From Bradyrhizobium daqingense (GTDB taxonomy: Bacteria; Pseudomonadota; Alphaproteobacteria; Rhizobiales; Xanthobacteraceae): a stretch of 64,000 nt of DNA. Each line of letters begins with the position of its first letter. The first letter of the stretch is position 1. Of this stretch, positions 1 to 7,909 are shown in pieces. The DNA is taken from assembly GCF_021044685.1 (NCBI RefSeq), contig NZ_CP088014.1:2714001-2778000 (forward strand), read 5' to 3'. The translations under genes were made by a program, and so were the position numbers. The notes under the pieces were generated by a model, which saw only the letters and a list, made by a program, of their open reading frames with translations, searched no databases and was not told the DNA's origin.

Positions 1-1234
1 CGCCCAAGGTGGCGACGCGTGCCGCATGCGCGAGGTCCGCTTGCGCGGCGAGCAGCGCATCCTGCGCTTGCCTGCGCTCGGTGATGTCGATGACGAAGGC
101 GAGCACGTTACGATCTCCATCCGGCTCAGCCGGAAAGGTGATCGTGAACAGCACGGGGACCTTTCGTCCGTCCAGCCTGACGATCTCGGTCTCGCCTTCG
201 TAAAATGGCTCGCCTTCGGCGAATGCCAGCAATGCGCCGAGGAAGCTGCGGTCATTCTGGCCGAGGAGTTTGTCGACATTGGCGATGAAGGCCGAAGAGC
301 CATCCGCGCCCGCCATCTTCTGCATGGCCGGATTGACATCGGTGATTCTGGCGAGCCGGCGGGCGGAGCGGACGATATCGGGATGTCGTGCCAGATGATC
401 GCGCAGGCCAGCGCCGCCGGTGTCCAGCGCCTTCAGCGCGGCGCGTACGTCGGTCCAGTCCTCCTCCACGACACCGATCCGGCTTGCGTCGAACATCCGG
501 CGGTATCGCTGCTCGCTCTGCACCAGCGCGCTGTGCGCCGCCACGCGATCCGTGACGTCGGTGTGCGTTTCGAGCACGCCGACCGGCTTGCCGAGATGGT
601 CGTGCTGCACGGCCCAGCGCGCATCGACCGCAAGTGTGGCACCGTCCTTCGTGCGCTGCTCCACTCTGCCTTCCCAGCGGCCGGTCTCGAGCAGAACACG
701 CTCGATTGCCTCTCGCTTGTCGGGATAGCTGGTCCGCAGCAACGCGTCGGCGGACCGCCCCAGCGCATCGTCTGACGGCCAGCCATAGGTCTGCTCCGCA
801 GCCTTGTTCCAGAAGCTGATCATGCCGGCGCGATCGCGGACGAAGATCATGTCATGCGAGAGGTTGAGCAGGCGCGCCTGCGCCGCCAGGCGATTGGTTG
901 CGGCATGATTCTGCAGCGCCAGCAGCGTGGTGATGGCAATGGCCGCAAGGCTCACCACGGCACGAAGGGCCGGCGAGGCGATGTGCTGGAGATCATGCGA
1001 GAGCAGATAGGCCGTGATCGTCAGCACCGCGCAGCCGCTCGCCGCGACCACGATGTCATTGCGCCGGTTCGTCCGCGCAGCGAGCAGGATCGCAACGACG
1101 TAGAGAACGGCGACCGCGCCTTCGAGCGGCGTCAGGACATCGATGAGGAAAACCGCGAGGGCGAGGATTGCGGACCAGAACCGCAGGCCTGCGCGGCTCA
1201 CGGAAGAGCCCGTAACCCGATCAGGAGTCGTCAT
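1..1234 (-). CDS. PAS-domain sensor histidine kinase, 3' end cut by window edge
   Basis: Reading leftward from the ATG at 1234, the frame is open to the window edge, so the C-terminal part is missing. The first ~110 residues hold several hydrophobic segments (a small membrane sensor region). Two PAS domains follow, about residues 115-235 and 240-395; the second closes with the typical VIDITERRQAQDAL linker. The last visible residues (ARVATLGE-like, 'HAARVATLG') are the standard entry into the H-box of rhizobial PAS histidine kinases, so the kinase core should lie just outside. Role: membrane-anchored two-component sensor; the signal is unknown. The upstream ATG at 1259 is out of frame, so 1234 is the best start. 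Not part of an evident operon; it diverges from the AraC-type gene. Kinase identity is inferred from the PAS/linker pattern because the catalytic domain is not visible. Confidence 0.85.
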   Translation of the reverse strand, partial: MTTPDRVTGSSVSRAGLRFWSAILALAVFLIDVLTPLEGAVAVLYVVAILLAARTNRRNDIVVAASGCAVLTITAYLLSHDLQHIASPALRAVVSLAAIAITTLLALQNHAATNRLAAQARLLNLSHDMIFVRDRAGMISFWNKAAEQTYGWPSDDALGRSADALLRTSYPDKREAIERVLLETGRWEGRVEQRTKDGATLAVDARWAVQHDHLGKPVGVLETHTDVTDRVAAHSALVQSEQRYRRMFDASRIGVVEEDWTDVRAALKALDTGGAGLRDHLARHPDIVRSARRLARITDVNPAMQKMAGADGSSAFIANVDKLLGQNDRSFLGALLAFAEGEPFYEGETEIVRLDGRKVPVLFTITFPAEPDGDRNVLAFVIDITERRQAQDALLAAQADLAHAARVATLG

Positions 1235-1662
1235 CGTCGCTGGTCGTCGTTCGCTTCATTCCAGCGGCGTTGATGCCGCGATTTTGTGGCGCCGACAACA
1301 TCTGGCCGCGTGATTTTCGTGCTCTCTTGGAAGACCGCGCGACCAGCCGAAGGCGGCCCGGCCGATGAGAGAGGGTAATCCCTCGAAAAACAGCGGTTCT
1401 CCACGTTTTACCTGGCGATGGCGCGTCAACTTACCGCAGGTGCATCGCGCAGCGCGGCCCGGCCGATTCGTCGATGCGGCCGCGGCCCAATCCAACGGCG
1501 GGCCGCGATCATACCTAGGTATGATGCGATCAACCCGAGAACCTATCAGTCCACCCGCGCGTAGAATGGAGCGCGCGGCCCGTCGAATTACTCTGCTGCC
1601 ATGACGTTCGGACAAGCCGGCCAGGCTTTCGCCGGATCGAAACGGGACAAGGAGCTTCGACG
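1235..1662. other. divergent intergenic region, no gene seen
   Basis: This 428-bp gap separates the leftward sensor kinase from the rightward AraC-type regulator. Short frames on both strands have no recognisable product or ribosome site. The one clear feature is a perfect 18-bp palindrome at 1508-1525, listed separately. Confidence 0.6.
1508..1525. promoter_or_regulatory. perfect 18-bp palindrome, candidate operator
   Basis: ATCATACCTAGGTATGAT is its own reverse complement with no mismatch and no spacer. It lies 138 bp upstream of the AraC-type start codon and 274 bp from the divergent kinase start. A compact continuous dyad with a TACCTAGGTA core is the sort of site bound by dimeric helix-turn-helix regulators. 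Which protein binds it is unknown. Confidence 0.45.
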
Positions 1663-2481
1663 ATGTCGCTACAGCTGTCACAGCCGCTTACCACCAAGGA
1701 TCATGCATTCGGCTCGATCGATGTCTCGGAGATCGACGGCAGCAGGCGCCGGCGCTCGGGATATTCCGGTCAGGCTGGCAAGGAGGGGACGACGCTGTCT
1801 CTGGTTCATCTCGATGTTGCACTCGCCATCGAGGCGCCGGATATGCAGAGGTCCGCTCGCGGGTCCGGCTTCAGGGTGTCCGCCAAGCGCCTCGATCGGA
1901 ACTGCGGTGCGGAGGAGACGACGGATCCCGTGATGCGGCGTCTTTCGGATGCGCTCGTAGCGACGGAAGAAATGCACCATCCGCATTCGGCCATCCTCGC
2001 CGACGCGTTGCGTCTTGCCATCGTGACCCGCCGCGCCAGCGCACAGACGGCGAGCCCGCTCAGAGAGCCCGATGTCGAAGCGCATGAGGGCCGCGCGTGC
2101 CGCATCGTGCGGTCGTTGCAGAAATGGCGCCTCAAGCGCGTGATGCAATATGTCGACGAAAATCTGGGCGCGAAGATCACGCTGGAGCAGCTCGCTGCCG
2201 TTGCCGGGCTCAGCCGGATGCACTTTGCCGCGCAGTTCCGGGCGGCTGTCGGGATGCGGCCTCACGAATATCTGTTGAAGTGCCGGATCGAGCGCGCCCA
2301 GGAGCTGCTCAAGCAAGGCGACGTCTCGCTGGTCGACACCGCCTTGACGGTGGGATTCCAGACCCAGGCGCACTTCACGACGGTGTTCAAGCGGTTCGTC
2401 GGCGATACGCCCTATCAATGGCGCAGCGCCTATCTCGCGCAGTTCATGCCGCTGCCGCGCCCGGAAGCTGTGCCGTCATGA
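1663..2481 (+). CDS. AraC-family transcriptional regulator
   Basis: 272-aa DNA-binding protein. The C-terminal ~100 residues (about 155-258) form the double helix-turn-helix of the AraC/XylS family: the first HTH contains KITLEQLAAVAGLSRMHF, the second is in ALTVGFQTQAHFTTVFKRF, followed by the family's TPYQWR ending. The N-terminal half (~140 aa) is not a recognisable cupin sensor domain and looks poorly ordered, so the ligand cannot be predicted. The start is supported by an AAGGAG site ('gacaaggagcttcgacg') just upstream of the ATG. The stop overlaps the start of a small downstream frame by 4 bp (ATGA). Likely a transcriptional activator; target unknown. Confidence 0.88.
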   Translation: MSLQLSQPLTTKDHAFGSIDVSEIDGSRRRRSGYSGQAGKEGTTLSLVHLDVALAIEAPDMQRSARGSGFRVSAKRLDRNCGAEETTDPVMRRLSDALVATEEMHHPHSAILADALRLAIVTRRASAQTASPLREPDVEAHEGRACRIVRSLQKWRLKRVMQYVDENLGAKITLEQLAAVAGLSRMHFAAQFRAAVGMRPHEYLLKCRIERAQELLKQGDVSLVDTALTVGFQTQAHFTTVFKRFVGDTPYQWRSAYLAQFMPLPRPEAVPS

Positions 2482-2687
2482 GCGAGCTCGGCATTCAGCT
2501 CCTGATGCTGCCGCTGGCCGGCATCCACATGACGCCCGCGCACAACGAGGTCACGGGCTGGATCGAACTTGCCCGGGCTCTCGGCAACTCCTACCGCTTG
2601 GCCTCTTCGGGGTTGGGGCTCGGCGCGCTCTACGGCCGCTTCATCTTCGCCTTCTGCAAGGCCAGTGTCACGGCGGTCGCGCGATAG
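2478..2687 (+). CDS. small hypothetical protein translationally coupled to the AraC-type gene
   Basis: 69-aa frame whose ATG overlaps the preceding stop codon (ATGA), a common sign of translational coupling. The product begins MSELGIQLLMLPLAGIHM and is moderately hydrophobic with no motif I recognise. Coding status rests only on the overlap and on continuous high-GC codon use, so it may be a chance frame. Confidence 0.35.
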   Translation: MSELGIQLLMLPLAGIHMTPAHNEVTGWIELARALGNSYRLASSGLGLGALYGRFIFAFCKASVTAVAR

Positions 2688-2784
2688 CATACAACGGATC
2701 GGCCAAGTAAGCGACATTCGAGAAGCGGCGGCAACGCGAGATGTTCGAGCGATGCCGCGCCGAACGAGAAACACGGGAGTTGCG

Positions 2785-3042
2785 ATGTCCAGGCGCAGAC
2801 GTGTGATGTCCTCGCTGATTTTCGGTGGTGCCCTCGTTGCGATCATCGGCATTTCCGAGGCGACGCTCGAACCTCCGGAGCCATATGGCGATCGCTTCTG
2901 CCTCCGCGATGACGGGCATCAAACCTGCGGCTTTGCCACGCTGGCCCTGTGCATGAAGAGCATGACGGGGGCGGACGCCGAGTGCGTCCGTGAGGTCGCG
3001 AAGGACGGGAACACCGACCGTGCGGGTCGGCACGCGCATTGA
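2785..3042 (+). CDS. DUF3551-like small secreted protein
   Basis: 85-aa protein. After an Arg-rich start (MSRRRRVMS) there is a hydrophobic segment of about 15 residues that looks like a signal peptide or anchor. The mature part carries the Cys pattern of the DUF3551 family, abundant in Bradyrhizobium: FC-x8-C-x8-C-x10-C, here within GDRFCLRDDGHQTCGF, ALCMKSMTGADAEC. The family is of unknown function, with four conserved cysteines suggesting periplasmic disulphides. A GGGAG site precedes the ATG at 2785. It is not obviously co-transcribed with the SDR gene downstream (88-bp gap). Confidence 0.75.
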   Translation: MSRRRRVMSSLIFGGALVAIIGISEATLEPPEPYGDRFCLRDDGHQTCGFATLALCMKSMTGADAECVREVAKDGNTDRAGRHAH

Positions 3043-3130
3043 GGCTGAGTCCGCTGGGGTAGACGTCGGACGTCCGAGGAACGCTTCCCTCCGCTCTCCG
3101 TTAGCGGGACAAGCCCCCGGAGCCCCTCCC

Positions 3131-3988
3131 ATGACCGATTATCCAAAACCGCCTTTTCCTGCTCAGCAGCAACCGATGCCCGGCTCGACGCGGGCGATGA
3201 ATCCCAGGCCCGATCACGGCGAGGAGAGTTACAAGGGCGCCGGACGCCTGGCTGGAAAGAAGGCGATCATCACCGGCGGTGACAGCGGCATCGGCCGCGC
3301 CGTCGCGATCGCCTATGCGAGGGAAGGCGCCGACATCGTCATCTCCTATCTGAACGAGGACGAGGATGCCGGCGAGGTCAAGGCGCTGGTCGAGCGGGAG
3401 GGGCGCAAAGCCGTCCTGATCCCCGGTGACATCCGCAGTCCCGAGCATTGCCGCACCATCGTCCGGCGCACCGTCGAGGAACTCGGCGGCATCGACATCC
3501 TCGTCAACAATGCCGCTCATCAGGCGACGTTCAAGGACATCGCCGACATCAGCGACGACGAATGGCAGCGGACGTTCGAGACCAACATCCACGCCATGTT
3601 CTACCTGACCAAGGCCGCCGTCCCGCATATGCGTCCAGGCGCGGCCATCGTGAACACCGCCTCGGTGAACTCCGACATGCCGAATCCAACCCTGCTCGCC
3701 TATGCCACCACCAAGGGAGCCATTCAGAATTTCACCGGGGGATTGGCCCAGATGCTGGCGGAGAAGGGCATCCGGGTCAACGCTGTCGCCCCCGGTCCGA
3801 TCTGGACGCCGCTGATTCCCTCGACGATGCCGGAGGACAGGGTCAAGAACTTCGGCAAGCAGGTCCCGATGCAGCGCGCCGGCCAGCCGGCCGAGCTCGC
3901 CACCGCCTATGTCATGCTCGCCGATCCGCTCTCGAGCTATACGTCAGGGGCGACGCTCGCCGTCACCGGTGGCAAGCCGTTCATCTGA
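3131..3988 (+). CDS. SDR-family NAD(P)-dependent oxidoreductase (stress-type, YhdF/GSP39-like)
   Basis: 285-aa short-chain dehydrogenase/reductase. Key features: the cofactor motif TGGDSGIGRA near residues 48-57, the NNAA motif near 130, the Ser in the NTASVNS strand, and the active-site YATTK near 195. The ~40-residue N-terminal extension rich in Pro and Gln (MTDYPKPPFPAQQQPMPGS) is typical of the general-stress-protein-39/YhdF group of SDRs, longer than the usual 250 aa. These are cytosolic NAD(P)H-dependent alcohol/sugar-type oxidoreductases whose physiological substrate is generally unknown. The ATG at 3131 gives the family's N-terminus; longer in-frame versions would add sequence overlapping the DUF3551 gene. 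Confidence 0.9.
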   Translation: MTDYPKPPFPAQQQPMPGSTRAMNPRPDHGEESYKGAGRLAGKKAIITGGDSGIGRAVAIAYAREGADIVISYLNEDEDAGEVKALVEREGRKAVLIPGDIRSPEHCRTIVRRTVEELGGIDILVNNAAHQATFKDIADISDDEWQRTFETNIHAMFYLTKAAVPHMRPGAAIVNTASVNSDMPNPTLLAYATTKGAIQNFTGGLAQMLAEKGIRVNAVAPGPIWTPLIPSTMPEDRVKNFGKQVPMQRAGQPAELATAYVMLADPLSSYTSGATLAVTGGKPFI

Positions 3989-4056
3989 CGCATGCGTCCA
4001 TGATCACGTGACCTGTCGTGGAGCAGGGGATTGCAGATGGGAGCGATCTCGCATGT

Positions 4057-4102
4057 GGCCATCCTTCGAGACGCCCGCCGTTGGCGGGCCCTCAGGATGA
4101 GG
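4057..4102 (-). repeat. palindromic intergenic repeat, copy A (inverted)
   Basis: The reverse complement reads CCTCATCCTGAGG...CGTCTCGAAGGATGG, with an internal GC-rich stem (CCCGCC/GGCGGG). It matches copy B at 4147-4193 in the opposite orientation. Such 'CTCATCCTGAGG-CTCGAAGGATGAG' elements are dispersed in Bradyrhizobium genomes (from memory). Confidence 0.65.
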
Positions 4103-4146
4103 ATCGAGTGCGCGGCTGCAGTTTGGACGAGCACCGATGCTGCTGA

Positions 4147-4193
4147 GCCTCATCCTGAGGAGACCGCGAAGCGGTCGTCTCGAAGGACGAGGC
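4147..4193 (+). repeat. palindromic intergenic repeat, copy B
   Basis: GCCTCATCCTGAGGAG, a GACCGC/GCGGTC stem, then GTCTCGAAGGACGAGGC. It forms a long imperfect hairpin and lies 44 bp from inverted copy A. The pair sits between the convergent SDR and solute-binding-protein genes and could act as a bidirectional terminator. Confidence 0.65.
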
Positions 4194-4272
4194 GCGTGCT
4201 CAGGTCGCGCAAAATGCCATATACGGTTGCCCTGCACTTGCGGAGAGAGCGCTCCCCCCGATCGTGCCAGCC

Positions 4273-6063
4273 TCAGCTGCGATACCACGCCGCCAGATTC
4301 CACGTGATGGTGTCCCAGCCCGAAATGTCGATCATGAGATTGTTGACGCTGGCGTTGACGATGTGGCGTGAGAGCAGCGGCAGGAATACGTTGGCCTCGC
4401 AGAAGATCTCGTCCACCTTCATCAGCAGCGCCGCGCGCTTGGCGGGATCGAGCTCGTTCTGTGCGGCTTTGTAGGCCTTGTCGGCTTCGGGATCGGAATA
4501 GCGCGAATTGTTGCGGCCCAGCCATTTGTTGTCCTTGGTGGCGATCTCCCAGGACACGCATTGGTTCAACAACCGCTCCGGGTCGGGCTGCGGCTGCGTG
4601 GTGTTGTACATCTCCATGTCGGCATAGAATTTCGAATAGGTATCGGGATTGCCGACATCAGAGGAGAAGAACACCGACGCGGTGACCGCCTTGACCTCGA
4701 TCTCGATGCCGGCCTTCTGGCAGGCCTGCTTGATGATGGCCTGGGTCTTCTGGCGGGGGGCGTTGGTGGAGGTCTGGAAGACGTATTTGAGCTTCTTGCC
4801 GTCCTTCTCGCGAATGCCGTCTGCGCCTTTGGTCCAGCCGGCCTCGTCGAGGATCTTGCTGGCCTTGTCGATGTCGAACTCGTATTTCAGCTTGGGGGAC
4901 TTGAACTGCTTGGGCGCGTTGACGAAGCTCGCGGTCGCGATGGCTCCGCGTCCGTAGATGAACTTCTGGATCGAATCGCGATCGATCAACAGGTTGATCG
5001 CGCGACGAACGGCCGGATCGGACAGCGTCGGGTGCTTGGTCTTGACGCTCGAACGCTCGCCGTCGACCTCGGTCCAGGGGTCCGTCGTGTTGAGGATGAT
5101 GAATTCGACATTGCCGGAAGGCGTGATGTCGAGCTTGCCTTTGCCGCCTGCCTCCATGCGTTTGAGGACCTCCTCCTCAACCTGCATGTTCCAGGCAAAG
5201 TCGTATTCGCCGGTTTGCAGCACCGCGCGCGCCGCCGACACCGCATCGCCGCCGCCCTTGACTTCGATCGTGTCGAAATGCGGCTGGTTCTTGACGTGAT
5301 AGTCGGGATTGCGTTCGGCACGGATCAGGTCGCCCGGCTTGAACTCGACGAACTTGTATGGCCCGGTGCCGACCGGCTTCAGATTCGCCGGTGCCTCGCG
5401 CGACTTCGCGCCGACAAAGTCGCCGAAATGATGCTTCGGCAGGATCTGGCCGACCGAGCCGCCGACGAAGGGATCGGCCCAGAACGGCGTTGGCGCCTTG
5501 TAGATCACCTTGACGGTGTAGTCGTCGATCTTCTCGACCTTGATGTCCTTGTACGATCCCGTGGTATAGGCCGCGGTCGTGAGGTCCGCGGCGTATTGCC
5601 AGGTGAACACGACGTCGTCGGCGGTGAAGGGCTTGCCGTCATGCCACTTGACGCCCTGCTTGAGCTTCCAGGTCACGCTCATGCCGTCTGCCGCAATGCC
5701 GCCGTTTGCCTTGGTTGGAGCCTCGGCAGCAAGGCAGGGGATGAGGTTGCCGTCCTTGTCCCAGCCGGCGAGCGGCTCGAAGAAGATGCGCGAGGCGATC
5801 TGGTCCTTGGTGCCGATCGCGAAATGCGGATTGAGCAGGGTCGGGGCCTGCCAGAGCAGGATCTTGAGCGGGCCGCCGCCGCCCGCCTTGGTCGGTTTGT
5901 ACGGGAGCCTGGCGTCGGCCATCGCGACGTCGTGCCAGACCAGGATCTGGCTCGCGATCGGCGCGGTGATCCCGATGGCGGCAACGCGCTGGATGAACGA
6001 GCGTCGCGACAGCGTGCCTTGCTTCACCTCCGCGATCAGATTGCGGATTTCGTTCTCGTTCAT
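4273..6063 (-). CDS. peptide/oligopeptide-type ABC transporter substrate-binding protein (SBP_bac_5), Tat-exported
   Basis: 596-aa periplasmic binding protein of family 5 (dipeptide/nickel/oligopeptide). Residues ~15-45 include the twin-arginine motif LSRRSFIQRV followed by a hydrophobic stretch, so export by Tat is likely. The family body is continuous: PLKILLWQAPTLLNPHF, the KQGVKWHDGKPFTADDVVFTWQY signature near residue 135, and the C-terminal LLSRH region. No permease or ATPase genes adjoin it in the window, so it is either an orphan or its partners lie elsewhere. The specific ligand cannot be read from the sequence. Start: ATG at 6063, with GGGGAGCATCCC just upstream on the coding strand. 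Confidence 0.92.
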   Translation of the reverse strand: MNENEIRNLIAEVKQGTLSRRSFIQRVAAIGITAPIASQILVWHDVAMADARLPYKPTKAGGGGPLKILLWQAPTLLNPHFAIGTKDQIASRIFFEPLAGWDKDGNLIPCLAAEAPTKANGGIAADGMSVTWKLKQGVKWHDGKPFTADDVVFTWQYAADLTTAAYTTGSYKDIKVEKIDDYTVKVIYKAPTPFWADPFVGGSVGQILPKHHFGDFVGAKSREAPANLKPVGTGPYKFVEFKPGDLIRAERNPDYHVKNQPHFDTIEVKGGGDAVSAARAVLQTGEYDFAWNMQVEEEVLKRMEAGGKGKLDITPSGNVEFIILNTTDPWTEVDGERSSVKTKHPTLSDPAVRRAINLLIDRDSIQKFIYGRGAIATASFVNAPKQFKSPKLKYEFDIDKASKILDEAGWTKGADGIREKDGKKLKYVFQTSTNAPRQKTQAIIKQACQKAGIEIEVKAVTASVFFSSDVGNPDTYSKFYADMEMYNTTQPQPDPERLLNQCVSWEIATKDNKWLGRNNSRYSDPEADKAYKAAQNELDPAKRAALLMKVDEIFCEANVFLPLLSRHIVNASVNNLMIDISGWDTITWNLAAWYRS

Positions 6064-6185
6064 GGGATGCTCCCCGCTCTTCCTAAGACAAGTCGTCAGC
6101 GTCAGTGACGCACTCTAGCTCAGGAGGGGAGCGCGGGGGGAGTCGAAGATGTCGCAGCGAGACGACGCAACCTCGTCCGTGATCG

Positions 6186-6211
6186 TGGCGGCTCCGCAGG
6201 CGGAGCCGCCA
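6186..6211. terminator. GC-rich hairpin after the DUF892 gene
   Basis: TGGCGGCTCCGC and GCGGAGCCGCCA form an inverted repeat almost without loop, 8 bp past the DUF892 stop codon on the minus strand. There is no T-run on either side, so it may stabilise or attenuate transcripts rather than terminate in the classical way. Confidence 0.4.
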
Positions 6212-6218
6212 TCTGTCG

Positions 6219-6749
6219 TCACGCGGCGTTGGAAGCCTTTGTGTTGGAAGCCTTTGTGTTGACGCCCTTGCGCAGCGCCACCGTGTTGAGCTTGGTGTTC
6301 GCGGCCTTCTCCTCGTTCAGATTGGTGGTGAGGAAGCGCACGATCTCGTCGTGGCCGAGCTCCTCGGCCCATGCGATCAGCGTGCCGTAGCGGCACATCT
6401 CGTAGTGCTCGACGGCCTGCGCGTTCGCGACGATGGCGGCATCCAGCACCGCCTTGTCCTCGATCTCGCCGGCGGTCTCGTCGGCCTCCTTGATGAGACC
6501 GTCGATGGCCGGGCAGTGGGTTCCGCTCGGCTCCTTGCCGAGCTTGGCGAACACCTTCTCGAGCCGCTCGACCTGCTTGCGCGTCTCTTCCAGATGCGCC
6601 TTCAGGCCAGCAACGAGATCCTTGTTAGTGGCCTTCTCGATCATCGTCGGCAGCGATTTCAGGATCTGCTGTTCGGCGTAGTAAATGTCCTGGAGGCCGT
6701 GGATCAGCAAGTCCTCCATCGATTTGATGTCCTTGGTGAAGAAACCCAT
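6219..6749 (-). CDS. DUF892 ferritin-like protein (YciE/YciF family)
   Basis: 176-aa, all-helical ferritin-like protein. The family hallmark begins near residue 10: MEDLLIHGLQDIYYAEQQILKSLP, with EQ and later HYEM and EELGH residues that would line a di-iron site. YciF-type proteins are stress-associated and form ferritin-like dimers; their exact role is unsettled. The ATG at 6749 has a strong AGAGGAGT site. The C-terminus contains an exact 15-bp tandem repeat giving NTKAS-NTKAS, an odd tail not part of the fold. A GC-rich hairpin follows the stop. Confidence 0.9.
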   Translation of the reverse strand: MGFFTKDIKSMEDLLIHGLQDIYYAEQQILKSLPTMIEKATNKDLVAGLKAHLEETRKQVERLEKVFAKLGKEPSGTHCPAIDGLIKEADETAGEIEDKAVLDAAIVANAQAVEHYEMCRYGTLIAWAEELGHDEIVRFLTTNLNEEKAANTKLNTVALRKGVNTKASNTKASNAA

Positions 6750-6990
6750 AAAAGACTCCTCTTCTACAATGATTGCAGTGGAACGCCGTAGGCCGGGCGC
6801 TGTTCCCGTCTGGGCAGCCGGGATGCGAAAATCCGAGACGCCAGGCGGCGGAACGTTTCGTTTCCTGGTTGGCGCCGAATGGAGAAAGTGCGTCCGCTGC
6901 CGCTGGCCAATATGGATTTCCATTTCATTGATTTCGCACTGCAGAGAGGCGAATACGGTTCCATCATTGCCGAAGTCCACGGAGACCAAA

Positions 6991-7773
6991 ATGTCTTTTC
7001 GCTTCCCGCTGATCCTCTCGACCGTGCTCGCTCTCTGGTCCGCCGCGGTGCGCGCCGAGACCATCAAGATCGGCGTCACGCCGGGACCGCACGCGCAGAT
7101 CCTGGAGGCGGTGAAGCCGATCGCGGCCAAGCAGGGCCTCGACCTCCAGCTGATCGAGTTCTCCGACTATGTCGTGCCCAACGCCGCGCTCGATGCCGGC
7201 GAGATCCAGGCGAATTCGTTCCAGAACCAACCTTACCTGGACAATCAGAAGGCCGACCGCGGCTATAAGATCGAGGCCGTCGCGCTCACCGTGAACTTCC
7301 CGATCGGCGTCTATTCGAAGAAGCACAAGGCCTTCGGCGACATCCCCGAGGGCGGCAAGGTTTCGATCCCCAACGATCCGACCAATGGCGGCCGCGTGCT
7401 GCTGCTGCTGCGCGACAAGGGCGTGATCAAGCTGAAGGACGGCACCGGCTTCAAGCCGACGGTGCTCGACATCACCGACAATCCCAAAAAGCTGAAGTTC
7501 ATCGAGGTCGATGCGGCGCAGGCGCCGCGTGCGCTCGACGACGTCGACGCCGCCGCGATCAACACCAATTATGCAACCCAGGCGGGCCTCGACCCCGTCA
7601 AGGACCCGATCCTGCGCGAGGACCCGAAGGGACCCTACGTCAACCTGATCGCCGTTCGCGCCGCCGACAAGGACAAGCCCTGGGTCAAGACCCTCGTCAG
7701 CAGCTACCACACGCCTGAGGTCAAGGAATTCGTCCTGACCAAGTTCAAGGGCGCGGTACTGCCGAGCTGGTAG
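6991..7773 (+). CDS. MetQ/NlpA-family substrate-binding protein
   Basis: 260-aa periplasmic binding protein of the methionine-uptake (NlpA/MetQ) family. A signal peptide covers residues 1-22 (cleavage after AVRA); there is no lipobox cysteine, unlike classical lipoprotein MetQ. Family motifs follow: IKIGVTPGPHAQILE, the NAALDAGEIQANSFQNQPYLD stretch around residues 73-95, SIPNDPTNGGRVL, and INTNYATQAGLDP. Known members deliver D/L-methionine to MetN-MetI. No MetN/MetI genes adjoin it, so it is an orphan here, 136 bp before the monooxygenase cassette and on the same strand. ATG 6991 is chosen because it starts the signal peptide. Confidence 0.9.
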   Translation: MSFRFPLILSTVLALWSAAVRAETIKIGVTPGPHAQILEAVKPIAAKQGLDLQLIEFSDYVVPNAALDAGEIQANSFQNQPYLDNQKADRGYKIEAVALTVNFPIGVYSKKHKAFGDIPEGGKVSIPNDPTNGGRVLLLLRDKGVIKLKDGTGFKPTVLDITDNPKKLKFIEVDAAQAPRALDDVDAAAINTNYATQAGLDPVKDPILREDPKGPYVNLIAVRAADKDKPWVKTLVSSYHTPEVKEFVLTKFKGAVLPSW

Positions 7774-7909
7774 GCAGTCTGCCTAGTCCGGCTTCAGTGC
7801 AGGGACGATCCCGGCGGCAGCCTTGCGTATTAGCCTTGCGCAATGCCCGCTTGTCTGGACCTGCGGCAACCGACATCATCGGGGCCCTTCCTCGGCCGAC
7901 AGGGGTCGT

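Noticed and set aside
4561-6108. 515-codon rightward frame opposite the peptide-type binding protein
   Set aside because: Antisense shadow of a well-supported SBP_bac_5 gene; no ribosome site or family motif.
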